64,000 nt of DNA, from positions 200,367-264,366 of the forward strand of contig NW_006768814.1 of NCBI RefSeq assembly GCF_000204055.1, given 5' to 3'. Position numbers and translations under genes: made by a program. A model generated the notes under the pieces. It had not been told where the DNA came from, searched no databases, and worked only from the letters and a program-made list of their open reading frames with translations. This document shows positions 20,271 through 33,600 of this stretch, piece after piece. Origin of the DNA: Melampsora larici-populina 98AG31 (taxonomy: Eukaryota; Basidiomycota; Pucciniomycetes; Pucciniales; Melampsoraceae). Numbering within the stretch: the stretch's first letter is position 1; the number at the start of each line of letters is the position of its first letter.

Positions 20271-23200
20271 TCAATACTTGCAACATAGCATCAAAAGCCG
20301 AGTAGGATTCTCAATACTCACCCAGAATGGACACCATCCAGTAAAGCATTGTGCCAGGTTCTCGGCTGATACAGCTTTTTGAATCAACTTATTGACTTGA
20401 TCAGCGACACTCAACTCTTCGTTAGGCTTGAAATCCCGGCCTGATAACCACACGCCACAAAGAAATCATAGTCATATCATCAATCACCTTATCTTTCACG
20501 ACGAGAAAGGCGTGTGCGATGTAAGAGGAATCATCTAACTTACCTGTTAGTTTTTGCTCTACTCGGTTGACGACCATTAGGGCTTTATCATTCAATACTT
20601 CGGCCTGAACAGTATCATACAGATTGGTTTCCACTTCTCTTGGCCTTCGCATCCGTGGCCCACCCTCTACACCATATCAAAATCGATGGTTAACATCAAT
20701 CAATAGGCTTCAAGGAAGAAGATTTGATCAAGAAACATCTGAAAGCTCGTACCTGTGTTAGCACCACCCTCTCGTTCATCTAATTGTCGACCACCCTTGA
20801 CCAATCTCCAATTGATCAATGGATCATGTACAAAAGCCTCCAGTACAGCCATAATACTCTCCTTATTTGATCTCATCACTCTCATTGTGTTCTCACTTGT
20901 GATTCGGTAAGTACCTTCAACCCCACTGATTTCCATCGCTTGTACTAACATTCGAGTCAACCTAAACGGTATCCTTTCGGGCCATTTCTACTCAAAGATT
21001 GCAATACCGATCATGAAGGGCTGTCAGTCAATGAAGATCAAACGTGAATCAAAATCTAGGGGAAACAGACTTCTCGTGTCATCGCCACTTCGAAACAATC
21101 ACCAAAATCGACATGAATGATCATCCCTGTAAGTCTATCCAGCAACAGATTCGAAGGATGTCGATCTCCAAGCCCAAGTACGTCTATCATCACAATCATG
21201 ATCAGTTATCAAAGGACCTTCAAATCACAAAAAGGCAGTTGTGCTCACGTCCCACCATCGACATTACAGCCAATGATCGTGAATAATTGATCCGACGATC
21301 CAACCAAGCTTCTGAATTTCGACTCTTTAGCCATAACACTCGATAAAGATCTTGACCAGTGGTATTATCCATCGCATACTCAAATACTTCAACTTTCTGA
21401 GTCAAACATAGCCGTTCATGATCAATCGCCATCTGTTGCATCAGTCTAGCTTCTATATTGAGAAGGATTTTACGTCCCTCTCGATAACTCCTGTCAAGCG
21501 GCACGAAAAGAGATACACGTTTTGAGTAAAAAGCCAATGAAGTCCAAATTGTACAAACGATTGACTCAACTTGATCAACACATGTAACGTATCTGTATTC
21601 TCAATCCAAGCTAGTAAACCAGAATTAGGAGCCAAGGGAATCACAGCATATCGACGGATATTCAAATGACGCTTGAACGTCTCGGGGTCTTTTGATAAAA
21701 GGGTATTGATCAATCCAAACAGTTGCATCACACGCTCATCCTGACGTAGATCTTCATGACCTTTCAATAAGAACCTATAACATCGTCCCTCGCTACCGAC
21801 GATTGATAACTCTCTTGGTCTTTGTTTGGAGCCCATGATCTTACATATCGGTGCAATGTGTGATATTGTGATGACCGGTTTTCCGCTTCGATATGTACCT
21901 ATGTGATATGGGCCACATAAATAACGTAGGCTACGTCGAGAAGTTGGGTTACACCTTACTGACCTGGTACAGCGATCTCCAGATCCCGAGCCTCCAAAAG
22001 TGGTGGGGATACAGTTTGCATATCCAACATATGCGTTGCTGAAAGCAATTTGGATATTCTTCGGAAGACCTTCATGAACCAGACGGTAGGAGGAATGGTG
22101 AGCAAAGCATTTCCTCATGATCAACTGATCCAATACATTCAACACTTACCTGATAGTACAGATCCCAAGCTTGATTGAGATCATTCACATCACCGCGTTC
22201 ACGATAACGCCTACAACACGCTCGAGCTTCCATCAAATCATGCCCATAGGTTGCTGCAAAATGAGACTCGCGAATGGTTTCGGGACCCTAGTGTTTAGAA
22301 ATATAAAATTAGGATCTCACCGTCAAGAGTCGTGCACCATTTCAAAAACCGACCTTTTCCAACATATCATGCAATGGCTCTAATGTAGCAAACATAGCAT
22401 CGATGTTGTGATCACCGTAGAATAGCCTCGAAGCTTCTTCTAGTCCTTCAGACCACATCTCAGGCCAAAGAATAGCCGCACGTACGAGCTCGCTACTGAC
22501 AAGAAGTGCCTAAGATGAATGTTGAAACGTCAACTCAAGAGAGTCATGAATATCCAAGATGTTGATTATGGAGAAACGCCTTACCTGTTCGATGAGAAGT
22601 GCACTATGCATCTTCATCTTAGCGATGATGTCAATTGCTGCCCTACGTCTTGGTTCATTGGGGTATTTAGAAGCCACTACAAGAGGGTATACCAATGCTT
22701 GAGGGTGAGCTTTACCAACTTCGCAAAGAATGTTGTGAATAAGCCGTCGAACGTTTGCACTTGGTGCGTGTATTCGAGCGATCAACTAAATCATACACAA
22801 AAAAGCATTAGAATAGACTGCTAAGATTGATCAAAAGAAGTTGAGAGCATACCTGCGGCACCACCTCAAGCCATGTATCGATGGACACATTTCCAAATCC
22901 ATCTTGAATAGCATTGGCCACTACTTGGTGATCACCATACTTGAACCAGATCCCCAACAAACGTAGGATGTCTTGAAGAGCATTGCCAGGCGAGAGCGCA
23001 ATTGACTTGAAAAATGCTGGATAATTGAATCCAGAGAAGTCAGTCATCGATGAACGAAATACGATATGTTTATATGACTTTGACCTACCATGGACAGCAG
23101 GTACGAGATGATACTGCACAATCTCGACCGGTACCGAACTAGCATCCTGATTCCGTTCATAATGCGAAGCAACCTTTGAATTAGCCAAGGCCCACGCGTG

Positions 23201-26200
23201 CCAAGCTTTGTACCACTCCGGATCAAGCTCTGAAGATAGCTTATAAGATTCGAGGATGTCGACCACGGCGGACTACAAGTTCACAAATGAATCATCAATG
23301 AGGGTCTACGATGGATGTCAGTGGGGGAAACAATCGACTCACCGAACTCCAATCTTCTTGTAATTGTGATTGCCATTCACCCAACTTGAGGTGACATCTC
23401 GACAACAATCGCTTATGTTCGATCATTCTAGTCTGTTGCTCAAAGTCATCATTTCCACTTTGTGCCATAGCACGATTATGATCAAATACGTCTTCACCTA
23501 ATCGGAAGGTGAAGTCCTTCAGATACATCAAGCTGTCTTGTTTAGCACCTGATCCCCACATGTATTTGATATGCGAGTAGATCACAAGCGGTGGACCTCG
23601 CTAAACAAAATACAGACACGGAATAGGTTCAGAACTAAATTGAATCACAAAACCTAATCTCAAAACAGACTCACAGATTCCAATCCATTACTCGTATCTT
23701 CACTCATCAATGAATTCAATGTCTTCTCCGCCAATCCTAATCGGCCCGACTTACGACAAAGACCCGCAAACTTGATCCACATCCCAACATCCTCTCTAGG
23801 TGTTAAAACTAATGCTCGAACTTTGAGAATTCGTTGCCAAACTTCAACATCCCTTTGACAACCTTTGAGTCGTTTCATCCAAGTTTGTTGAATTTGTAAC
23901 TGTTTGGTTGGGTCGTCGTCTTTGCACTCTTTATAAGCAATGATCTCTTCCAACTCCGAAAGCATCTGGACTCGCACCACCAAGCTTCGTGAAGCGCATG
24001 GAAGAACAGTGTCAGATCAGAGGCAAGATGAACAGAAGCGTGTCTGTGTAATTCGTCGTATGAAAACTTACACATATGCTCTACTGTAACTTTCACCGAG
24101 TAAGGTAGACACTTCAGTGTCCAAGGTATCACGGGCTTTATTGATGAGTCGTTGTGCTACTGAATGTTGTCCTCGGTGAATCGACAAAATAGACTTGAAC
24201 CAAGCTTTTTCTGCCGAGTCCGACTTGAGTACGTTGATATAATTATCCATGTTATCCCATTGTGCTAGACCCCATGCAGCAGCTGCAGCCAAAGGTGCCA
24301 TCGTTCGTTTAATCTCATTACTCGAGTTTTCCCAATGCTCCTGTGCCATCTCTGACAGTGATTCCCATTCACCTAGAGCATGTAAGCATCGCATCCCACC
24401 CAAGATCGAGTCAATTGATTTCGGATCTTCTTCAAGTCGTCGAGTATAACTATTTAGAGCGTCTTCCCATCGCTCAAGCTCTTCAAACCATTCTTCCCTA
24501 ATCTCCATCCCAAACCGCTGTTGGGCCATTGTCAAGACACCTTGTGCCGAATCAGGCTGTTGTAGATGTTGATTGATGAGAATCAAGCTGTCAAGAGTGT
24601 CAGCTGTCGGTTCCGTGAAAGCCTCGATCTCCTTGTAATGTAGCGCTTTGGCAAACGCGTGGCACTTTTGCGCATACATCCCCAACGTGCTGATACGAAT
24701 GGGTAGAACCTTCTCGTCATGCTCCATGAACTCCGCGAGATTGAGCAGAGTCTGAGTGATCTCGGGGGGAATGGTAGGGGACGATAGAGCGGTTTGGATG
24801 GCATTCACTAGCTCCTCCTAAAAGTTTCACCCGGGAGACAAAGCTGAATATCAGAACGCTGTACATCATTCAATGGGACAGAAACACCGACCTGGTATTG
24901 TGAGTATAGCTCAGTCCAACATGACACAAATGCCGCATTAAATAACTCTCTCGCAAGTGGATGATAGACCCCAGACAGATTGGCACATGCCCTCAAGCTA
25001 TGACTTGGTGACGATTGCAAAAGCTGTACTGATAGTCTCTTGATCCATTCCTTCCAATCTTCAGCTTTTGGCTTCTTGACGGTTGATGTTTCCCAGGCGG
25101 ATTTGAGGTTTTGTTGATTGACCTGGAATTTATTCTGCCCTGCATCTGCTGCAATCACGGACTCGTCACTGGGGATCTGGGAAGGCTCCGTGAAACTAGG
25201 ATCTGGCAATGCTTCGCCCTTCAAAAGCTTGACGACCAGTGACTCATAGAGTGGATGTGTGTATCGAGCTTGAACCAAAGCCTAAGAATTTGAGGCAAAG
25301 CTTAATTGATCTTCAGAAAGATAGTCATGGGGCATGGTTGGTAAACACGTCGAGCAAAAGAAGTCTTACGTACATGGTTGATAGTCGACAGGAATATGAC
25401 AAAGTCCGGGCCTATTTGGATCATCACGCTGCTGACTGCATCCATCGCAGCCGCCCGTAACTCATTATTCCCAACATTGATCACTCGTATGAGTGGATGA
25501 ATGACTCTTGAAACCTGATCGATTAAATTGATCTTCTTACTGAGCATATTCAAAGTGACAATTGCCGTTTTGCGTAGACTCAGAGGTAATTCGGGTTTTT
25601 CAATCGTCTTAATTAAACACGGCAGTACAAGTTGAACGTAGTCTTCCAAATTATTTCCAAAGGTTTGAAAAGCCTTCAAGATGTGATGCAAGGTCTGGTA
25701 TTTCTTCTCTAAATAATTGGACGCTGATTCCGATGCAGGTCCGACCGTACCTGCCAATGCGATAGAGCTCATGATACTTCCTGTATTACTGTAGTCAAAC
25801 GAATCGATCAGAAGTGGAAGCAGAGTAGGTAGATATGTTCTAAATTCACTCTCAAGAGCAATAGCGATTGAATCAATCAGTTCAACAATCACGGTTTGCA
25901 AAGTAGATCCACTGGGCCGGGTGACGGTCACAATTCCATTTTCGTTGACAACCACGGTACCAGCGCCGCTGATACCATTAGCTACAGCTGCACTACTAAC
26001 GTTGAGGCTGCTATTACTTGTACCAACAGTGGCAGTCGCCCCGATCAAGGCACTTGCCGTAGTAGTGGTGGTGGTATTCAAGTGCCAAAAGTCGTGGATC
26101 AATGACATGATGTCCGGTAAATGTGAACGGATATGATGCTTGACCATATGAATGAGGTAACCAAGTTGCTGGAAGTAGTATTCCTGAAGGGCAACGCTAC

Positions 26201-29200
26201 AGAGTCGCATAGCACTCAAATAAGCAGGTATCACTTTGGGTAAAAAGCCTACACACTTTAAACGTAATGATCGAAAGATGTAAATGATGGCTTGTACAAC
26301 AGCGGCATGATGGTGGGCTAAGCTGGAATTGCTGAGAATCGAGAGGAGAGCTGAGAATGCAACAGTGGGGTAGTAGTGCTCATTCGAAGAGTTGATTTGA
26401 TCGGGATGGGAGGGATCCGTGAGAATAGGTGCAGCATCAACAGGGGAGCCGATTCCGAGACCACTGGCCCCGAGCTGTTCAACATCACTGTTATTTCGAT
26501 ATGGATCCAGAGCGCCTAGGATGCCCAAGACTCGCAGGGCTTCCCTACGGACATGACTCGAACCCTCGCTCTTCAAAATGGATGTGATGATAGGAAGTAA
26601 GGTCGGTTGATCGAAATAGGGATCAATAACATAACCCGTATTTGAGCAAAGCTGTCCTAAAGTTCTGAGGGCTGCTTCTCGTTTCCCAGAAGATGAGAGG
26701 TCGCGTAGTGTGTCCATAATGAGTTCCATGATAGTGGGAGACTGGGTAATGACATCCGACCCTCCGACACGGGCTAACTCTCCAAGTGCAATCATGATCG
26801 CAGAAGCGACCGCTGGATTGGGATCTCGAGCCTTGGGTAACAGGACCTTTAGGATTGGCGCAACGTACGGTTTTGTGAGGCTCTTTGAGCAACTGATCAG
26901 ATGTGCTAAAAGTGTCGAGCTTTCCTCTTTCCTTCGAATATCATTCGAATATTCTAAATCAGTCAAGAGTAGGATGAGAGTTTTACGTAGGTTGGGCATG
27001 ATATAAGCTGGATTTCGCTTTGTCAATCTACCAATCGTTTTGATCGCCGATTCACGAATCACGTGTACCTCGTCATTCATAGCAATAAAAAGCTGTTTGA
27101 TATTGTTCGGTTGGGCCAAAAAACGATCAAACTTCTGCTCCAATGCCTGTAAGGTTGACTGTCTAATCGAAGGTACTGGGTCCGCAATGACCACTGATAA
27201 TAATTTCGTAAGTACATCTGAGACTAGCTTGAAGGCATGCGCAGATGTTTGGTGAATGATTGGATCCCGAGCAAGTAGTTGAGCGCAGGCCGCCGACGCG
27301 GCTTGTCGAACATCTGCAGATTCATCGTCCACGTATCGGATCACAATATCTCTGACAAACTCGTTCAATCGATGGCCTTGGAAAGGGAAGGAACCTAACG
27401 TGTTCAGAGCCAGTGTTACTGTAGGTCGGTCTGGTTCAATAGCCTGTAACACAAGTTTTCAACCATGTGAGCAAAATCCTTTGAAAGTTCAACGAGAGCG
27501 ATCACGTACGCTAAGATCAGTTACGTTCGTAGCCCTCCAGTTCATCGGTGTTCCAGGCGGCTTGAATTTCTCGCCCGAAAGTGTGAGGGCGATCAAGTCT
27601 AACAACTTATCTATATTGCCCCAATCAATCATGTTAGAGACCGTATGATGAGGTAAAAAAAGTTAACGCATGTATCAAACCTTGTATGATTGGCAAAAGA
27701 GGCGGTATATGATGGGCCAAGTCCACTAAGGCTTCTCTCAAAGCATCAGTCAGTCCGTTGGCAAACATCAATTCCAACAATTCGTGCATATGTTTTGTCA
27801 TGGCTTGTCCAACGGCGGATGCACACATACTGATACACTGAAAGATGGAACCCTCTGAAGGACTATTCTTCTTTCCTCGGTTCACAAGAGCTTCTTTGAT
27901 TGAGGCCAAGATTGCCTCTAGATACAATTGCATGTGATGCTTGACTGCCAAAGCTACATGACCAATCGCATAAAATGAAGTCGTCCGATCTCGATCTTTG
28001 CGCAATTGTTCGATCAAATAAACCATACATTTATGGAGATAGGAAGAAGTGAATTCAGTGACGTTGTAAGATGCTAGAGTTGGGATCAGTTCCACCACTG
28101 CCCGTCGGACCAACGCCTCTCGATGTTCGCGGTAAGTCAAAACTTGATCACAGACTTCTTGATACCGCGATCGCATGAACTGTCCAGGTTGATTTTCTCA
28201 ATGCATGCCACTGTATATTCAAAGTTGAAGATCCTACTCACAGGTCCAGCCTCGACGACCAACTCTTTTACTCCTAGCAGACTGCCATGTATGGAGTCGG
28301 ATGTTCCTTGCTTGAAGCCCTTTTGAACTTGTTGTAAGACCATAAGATAGCACTCATCCCGTGTTGTACTTTCGCGAGATGAAGCGCAATAAAGTAATCC
28401 AGCCAGAGCGTCAGATGAGATCTCCCGAATGGCTACTTTTGGGTCACGCATTGCCGTCCAAAGGTTATCTAGCAAATCAGGCAAAGCATCGTATATCACA
28501 CTGCTAGCGACACCTCGGACTAAGCATCGAAGCAGTAAGACAGCTGCATAACGTCGTTCTTCTTTTCGTTCTCCTTGTAGCCATTCGATGACCCGAACCA
28601 ATTGTTTGCGAATAATATCAAGCATCAGACTTCCACCCTTGGTACATAACCGAGCTAAACAAACAAATAGCACAAGACCGAGCCAAGAAGATGGTTAGTT
28701 TTGTTTTGTCCTTTTTTAATATGTGATAGAAGATCAGTAGAGCGATCTAATTGAGCTGAGGCGTTGAAGAACGTGCCGAAAATCTTGGCTGCGTAGGTCA
28801 TCACTAACGGATCAGCGCACGGAAGCACTTTTTGAACATAGGATACTAGCTTATAGGCTCTTGAGGTGTCATCTCCCATGATATCAATGAGTCTATCTAT
28901 AAATTTCAATCGTTCAAAAGATGAAAGCAAAAGATGAAAGCATAAGTAATGATGACTTTAGGCTTGATGATTGATATTACGGAAGTACCCATGGCTTGAA
29001 GTGCCCCTAATTTTTCGTTCATATCATTTGAGGAGACTGCGATTTGAATTCTCCCGCTAACTTCATTGTAGACCTTTGTAAAAGAATCTCCGGTAACACC
29101 TCTTGAGGAGGTAAGGACCTAATAGAAGAGAGATTTGAAGTAATCAACGATTTCATCCGAATCAGTTCCCAGTTTGATGGTGTTGAGTAATGACCGTGGC

Positions 29201-29383
29201 ATACGAATTGCTGAACCTCGTAAGCAGCTCTAGAACGAGTCTCATCGGATCTGATCAAGAATAGAACAGGATGATTAGATTATATTGTAGTTCGATAAGG
29301 ATTTGAGGGCAAGTTGGTACTCACTTTGATTTCAAGTCTAGTAAGATGACCTCAATAGGCCTTGGTGCCATGGATCGATCCAT
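20271..29383 (-). CDS. TOR: Serine/threonine kinase TOR
   Basis: This gene encodes the PI3K-related kinase of TORC1/TORC2, which couples nutrients to growth. The start is the ATG at 29383 ([16 protein letters not shown]). More than 20 exons follow, some of them 29383-29325, 29250-29205, 29118-28989, a long one at about 27446-25350, about 25278-24891 and 24821-24072, then many short ones. HEAT repeats fill about 29.2-25 kb. The FAT domain runs from [14 protein letters not shown] (24.7 kb) to about 22.8 kb. The FRB domain includes [19 protein letters not shown] and NQAWDLYYQ, then VFRRI. The kinase has [33 protein letters not shown] (catalytic loop) and [12 protein letters not shown] (DFG). The FATC ends [17 protein letters not shown] proteins normally stop at that Trp. 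Here a GTGAGT donor follows directly, so either 17 codons are read through to a stop at 20271 or a last intron ends at 20224, giving a stop at 20218. The exon join between about 28780 and 28655 is unresolved, because no GT donor preserves the frame. Confidence 0.95.
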
Positions 29384-30144
29384 CTTTGAATGATTTGATT
29401 GATTGACATTCACCTTTGAATCATGAATCGGAATGAAGGTCTTGGGATGAAATAGTTATGTAGTAGTCTTGAAGAATTGAGAAAATGTTAAAATCAAAAA
29501 TCAAATCAAGAACTTCAAACCGATCTTACTACTACTGCTACACACACACACACTTCACAAACCCAAGCAGTAAGCTTCACACTTGACAATCTCAATCTCC
29601 CATATCTCACTCTATGTTCTCCTCAAGTTTCAGTTCTTCAAATAAAAAACATTCAAGTTACAATATTTCAAGCTCACTCTATGCTGATCGTTCTCAAATG
29701 TAATCAAAGTACCAAGCACTCAACTCTCAAAGATAAGATGATTACATATTTCAATTCCAGCTATAAGATAGAACCAAGCATACATACAAGATCTGATTAC
29801 AGTTTCTAAATCATCTCAATGCTACATACTTATTATGAACAACCAGGTATCGCTTCACGTGGGCAAGATAAAATCCAATTTCTCAGTTTTTCCTTGGTGC
29901 AGAAATAAATCCGAATTTCAAACCCAGTTAGGGGTATTGCTTAGAAGCTTGCGGACAAAGTTGAGTAGGGTGGAAGATCCTGTATCCCTTCCTCGGTCAT
30001 TAATATGACTGACGATGTTTTTAGTCTTTGAAATGTCAAGCTTTGCCTTAAACACCTTGCTCGTGTCGCAGCAGTATTCCTATTCGAAGAACGGGCTGAT
30101 CTTGATGTTGAGCTATGAAATCGTATGAACAGAAGAAGTTAACA
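29384..30144. other. Region upstream of TOR, no gene seen
   Basis: AT-rich, with a CA dinucleotide run near 29540-29555. It probably contains the TOR promoter and 5' UTR and the 3' UTR of the RING gene. No frame is supported. Confidence 0.5.
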
Positions 30145-31072
30145 TCATGACGACCCGGAGCTTGATGAAAATGCAGAGCTTGAGGAAAACGCAGAGCTTG
30201 AGGATAATGATGAATTTGAGAATGATGATGAACTTGAGGATAATGATGAGCCTGAAGGCGATCTCGAACGTGAGGAAGATGCCCCGCGTGAGATAGATGA
30301 TGACCTCGAGGACGATGATGAGCCTGAAAGCGATCTCGAACTTGAGGACGATGTTGAGTGTCGGACTGATGATGAGCTTGAGGACGATGATGGCCCTGAA
30401 GAAGATGTCAAACTTAAGGACGATGTCGAGCGTCTGACTGATAATGACCTAGAGGATGATGAATTTGATGATTGCAAAGAGCTTGATGATGAAGAGCTTG
30501 AAGAAGAGGATGAAGATGATTCATCCTCCGAGTCGGTATCTTCACTTGTAAAACGGTTCGGAACCTCCTCTGATAATGACCCATTCGGATTATTGGCTAC
30601 GCGTCCTGCTGTTGACAAGGGCTCTCGAGAGATTGAAGAGGAAGAAGATGAGCCTCGTGGTAGTCGGTGCCGACTGATGATTCGATAAAATCGCAAGAAA
30701 CATGAAAAAAAGAGTTAGAATTGACCGTGGATTGTAAAAATGTTGATCAAAGTACTTTTCATGCAGTACCACTCTGACTCACCAATTAGGACAAGCATCA
30801 TTTCGATTAAACCATTTAAAGATACATTCAGCATGAAAGAGATGAGCGCATGGAAGAACGATACATTCGACCTTCAACTTGAACTTATCCAAACAAATCA
30901 AGCAGACCACTGGTTCTGTGGCTATTCATACATATTCAAACAAACCATCATCGAATCAGATTACGAAAAGAGTCGATGAAAGTCAAAGTGAAGTTTACTG
31001 ACGCGTTCCACACGGTTTTTGAAGTTCAAAGGTTATCAATTGTGAGAGAGAATGACTCGTAGCTGGTGGCAT
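30145..31072 (-). CDS. RING-H2 zinc-finger protein with Ser-rich tail
   Basis: This is a probable E3 ubiquitin ligase. Three exons fit with GT-AG junctions: 31072-31003, 30921-30783 and 30673-30145. The RING-H2 runs from EPVVCLICLDKF through VLPCAHLFHAECIFKWF to NDACPNCRHRLP. It supplies C-C, C-H-H-C and C-C ligands in the canonical spacing, split by the second intron inside the last Cys codon. The remaining 150 or so residues are a disordered tail with an acidic cluster (SEDTDSEDES) and then almost continuous Ser runs with scattered Arg. The first intron uses a GTCAGT donor. The start is uncertain: 31072 is the first in-frame ATG of the exon, but the frame stays open to about 31180, so an upstream exon may exist. 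No transmembrane segment was seen. Substrate unknown. Confidence 0.8.
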
Positions 31073-31758
31073 GACTGTAGGATGATAGTCAATTGGTTCA
31101 AATCGCGACTTGTGTATTTGAGGTGGGACTTGTGTGTACTGAATCTGATGCTGAGCTCTTGACTCTTGAGCTCGGTACGATGCCAATGTTCAGGTACCTT
31201 CTAACGTTCTGCCAAGCTGTCCAGACAATCAAAGACTTGTGAGAATCAGTATGTAAAAAGGGATGAAGAAAGGCAAATCGTGATCCAGCGAGGGGTACTG
31301 GAAGAACCTTCCTTCACTCTCTCATCCAAAACACACAATATAGCATCTCCATTGACATTCCACCAACTCGAATCGGGTAATTTTCCAAAACTCACGCCGC
31401 ATACATCTTAGTGTAAACAGAAGCAATGTATTCTGAAAGATTCTGAACATATCGCAACAACTCGCTCAAAGAAATTCAAAGACTCTTCAAAATAATCACC
31501 CTTCATGAATAAGATTCTGAATGTCTTTCATTTATTGGGTCAATGCAGTCTGTGACAACATACCATGAACAGAAAGTGATAACTTTGATTGCGTAATACA
31601 AGAGATTTATGAATGACGAAAAAAAACAAGAAAACAGAGAAAACCAAGGATTGCTTTACTTGGATCCAAGATCATAAATGATTTAATTGAGAATTATACA
31701 AAATAATGATAATAGTTTCAGAAGTGACTAAAATAAAGCTGATAGGAGAGAAACTCAT
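31073..31758. other. Intergenic, possible 5' exon of the RING gene
   Basis: An open minus-strand stretch at about 31073-31180 reads as hydrophilic protein in the frame of the RING gene but has no ATG. The rest is AT-rich, with no gene visible. Confidence 0.4.
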
Positions 31759-33600
31759 TTACAAATTAGATCCTTGATTTAAATAACTTACAGGTAAACT
31801 AGGAAAAGATGATAAAGATGAAGGATAAAGTGGAGTATTCAAGTTTATTGTATCATAAGGATAATTATATTCCACAAGCTGAAATTGATTCAAAAGTCCA
31901 GAGTTTGAAGTTGATTGGTAAGCTACATTAGGCAGCTCATCTCCGGTCAAAGGCATCATAGAACTTTGAGATAGAAAAGGTTGAACTAAAGGAGGAAAAG
32001 AAGTAGGGTCTGGTGAATTGGAGAAGAAACTGAAGGGTTCTAATAAAGTTTGGAAATTGGTAAACGGAGGAGCAGAATGTGAAAGAGATTGTGACATATC
32101 CCCAAATGGAATCACACGACTTATGTCCATTGGAGTTGTGAATGGACTAGTCGAAAAGTCACTTAGAGAAGAAGAGTTGGCGTGATGAGGTGTAAAGTCT
32201 GAATTCCTGAAACCAACGTCGGAAGATGGCATCGTTGAACCGGTAAAGATACTAGAGTAATCAGTAGTGGTATTCGAATTGTTTAACGTTGACGATTGGT
32301 TTCCTCCGACAGCCGATGGTACCAAAGGAGTTGATTGGATTGTAACAGGAGACTTTTCCTGAACCCGTTCTGTTGATGGACCGCTGAAGACTAGAGGTGC
32401 CAGAGAAGGCTTCTTAGCTTTGGGTTGACATTCGTGTTCGCGTTCAGCTTGCTTCATGGCATCCAGTTTCGCTTGTTTGGTTGCAGCCATTATCGTTGCT
32501 TTTCTCAACTTGTTCATCCTTCTCAATTCTTTTTGAACCTCTACTAGACTTTTTTCAGTCTTGGCATTTTCCACAACAAGATGTTTATGGACAGTGTTCT
32601 TGTGTTGCCTAATTAGAAAAGAATGAAGACTTCATCAGTAAAGGAAAGAACTTGTGATCACGTCTACAAGTTAAATAGCTCTCACCTCCAATTGTCTAAG
32701 CGAGTGAATGCCTTGAGGCAATGGCATTCAAATGGTTTCTCCTTTGTATGCTTCCTATAAAAGATGAACCAAACAAATTCAGAACGTATGCAAGGTCACA
32801 TTGCAAACAAGATAACACACCTCTCATGTCGAGCCAGGTGTTCGACACGACTGAATTTCTCAAAACATTCAGCATCTAGTACGCATGCGAATATCTTGGC
32901 AGCATTTGGCGAGTTTGGCGATCTCTCGTCGGCGCTTTCGTAGCTCGCAGACCTTTTCCGTTTCACACTCGTAGGGGCCGGGCTTTCTTTTACTTGTTCG
33001 GTTGGCAATGACACAGTATTCGAATAATCTTCGACTGACGGAAGTTGATGATGCTCAACCTCTAGAGGTCCAACAGGATTGTTTAAATCCTGAAAAGTGC
33101 TTTCCATAAGGTCCGATGGATTGAAGCCAATCAAGTTGAAGGAATTGGTCCAAGCCTCGGTGTTCAAGAGATTGTCGGAAGTTGAAGGTTCCCAATTAGA
33201 CTGAGTAGGCTGGGTTGGGTAGAGATTTTGAGATGGCGATGCTAGCATGTAGTCGGACAAAGGTAAATAATCCAAGGTGGCCAACTCTGATGAACCTTGA
33301 CTTCCAATGGAAGAACGCTGAGATTGCGTGTGATCAGACAGCCCACTCAGAAGACTAAGAGCCCAGAAGAAAAGAAGACAATATATCAATAACTTAACAC
33401 GACCTCAGTGATTGTGTTGTGAGTGACGGGGGACGGTGAAAATACAACTCGTGTTACGGGAATTCAAGTCATGCCTCTTCTCCTCCCTTCAGATGAAAGA
33501 TTGGCTGATCATGGTCAGGTAACAAGGGACGGACAACTTACGGTTGGTGGTACTGGGGTTCAAGGAACATATCCGGATTAAATTGTGCATTAAAGGACAT
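31759..33600 (-). CDS. C2H2 zinc-finger transcription factor
   Basis: A sequence-specific regulator is likely. The ATG at 33600 gives [20 protein letters not shown]. Exon 1 is 33600-33542, exon 2 33354-32821, exon 3 32754 to about 32688, and exon 4 about 32609-31759. The N-terminal 190 residues are Ser/Gln/Asn/Leu-rich, activation-domain-like, and end with [18 protein letters not shown]. Two adjacent fingers follow: [20 protein letters not shown] with RHERKH, then [18 protein letters not shown] with RQHKNTVH. The overall pattern recalls the Adr1/Msn2 type. The Cys spacing is irregular in both fingers (C-x5-C and C-x1-C). A basic, coiled-coil-like stretch ([20 protein letters not shown]) comes after the fingers, then about 220 Ser/Pro/Phe-rich residues. 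Targets cannot be inferred. Confidence 0.82.

Noticed and set aside
29540..29556. CA dinucleotide run read as a possible regulatory site
   Set aside because: It is a short simple repeat with no further motif.
30145..30690. Plus-strand Asp/Glu-rich open stretch antisense to the Ser-rich tail
   Set aside because: It has no supporting start or exons on the plus strand. The minus strand joins in frame to a canonical RING-H2 through good splice sites.
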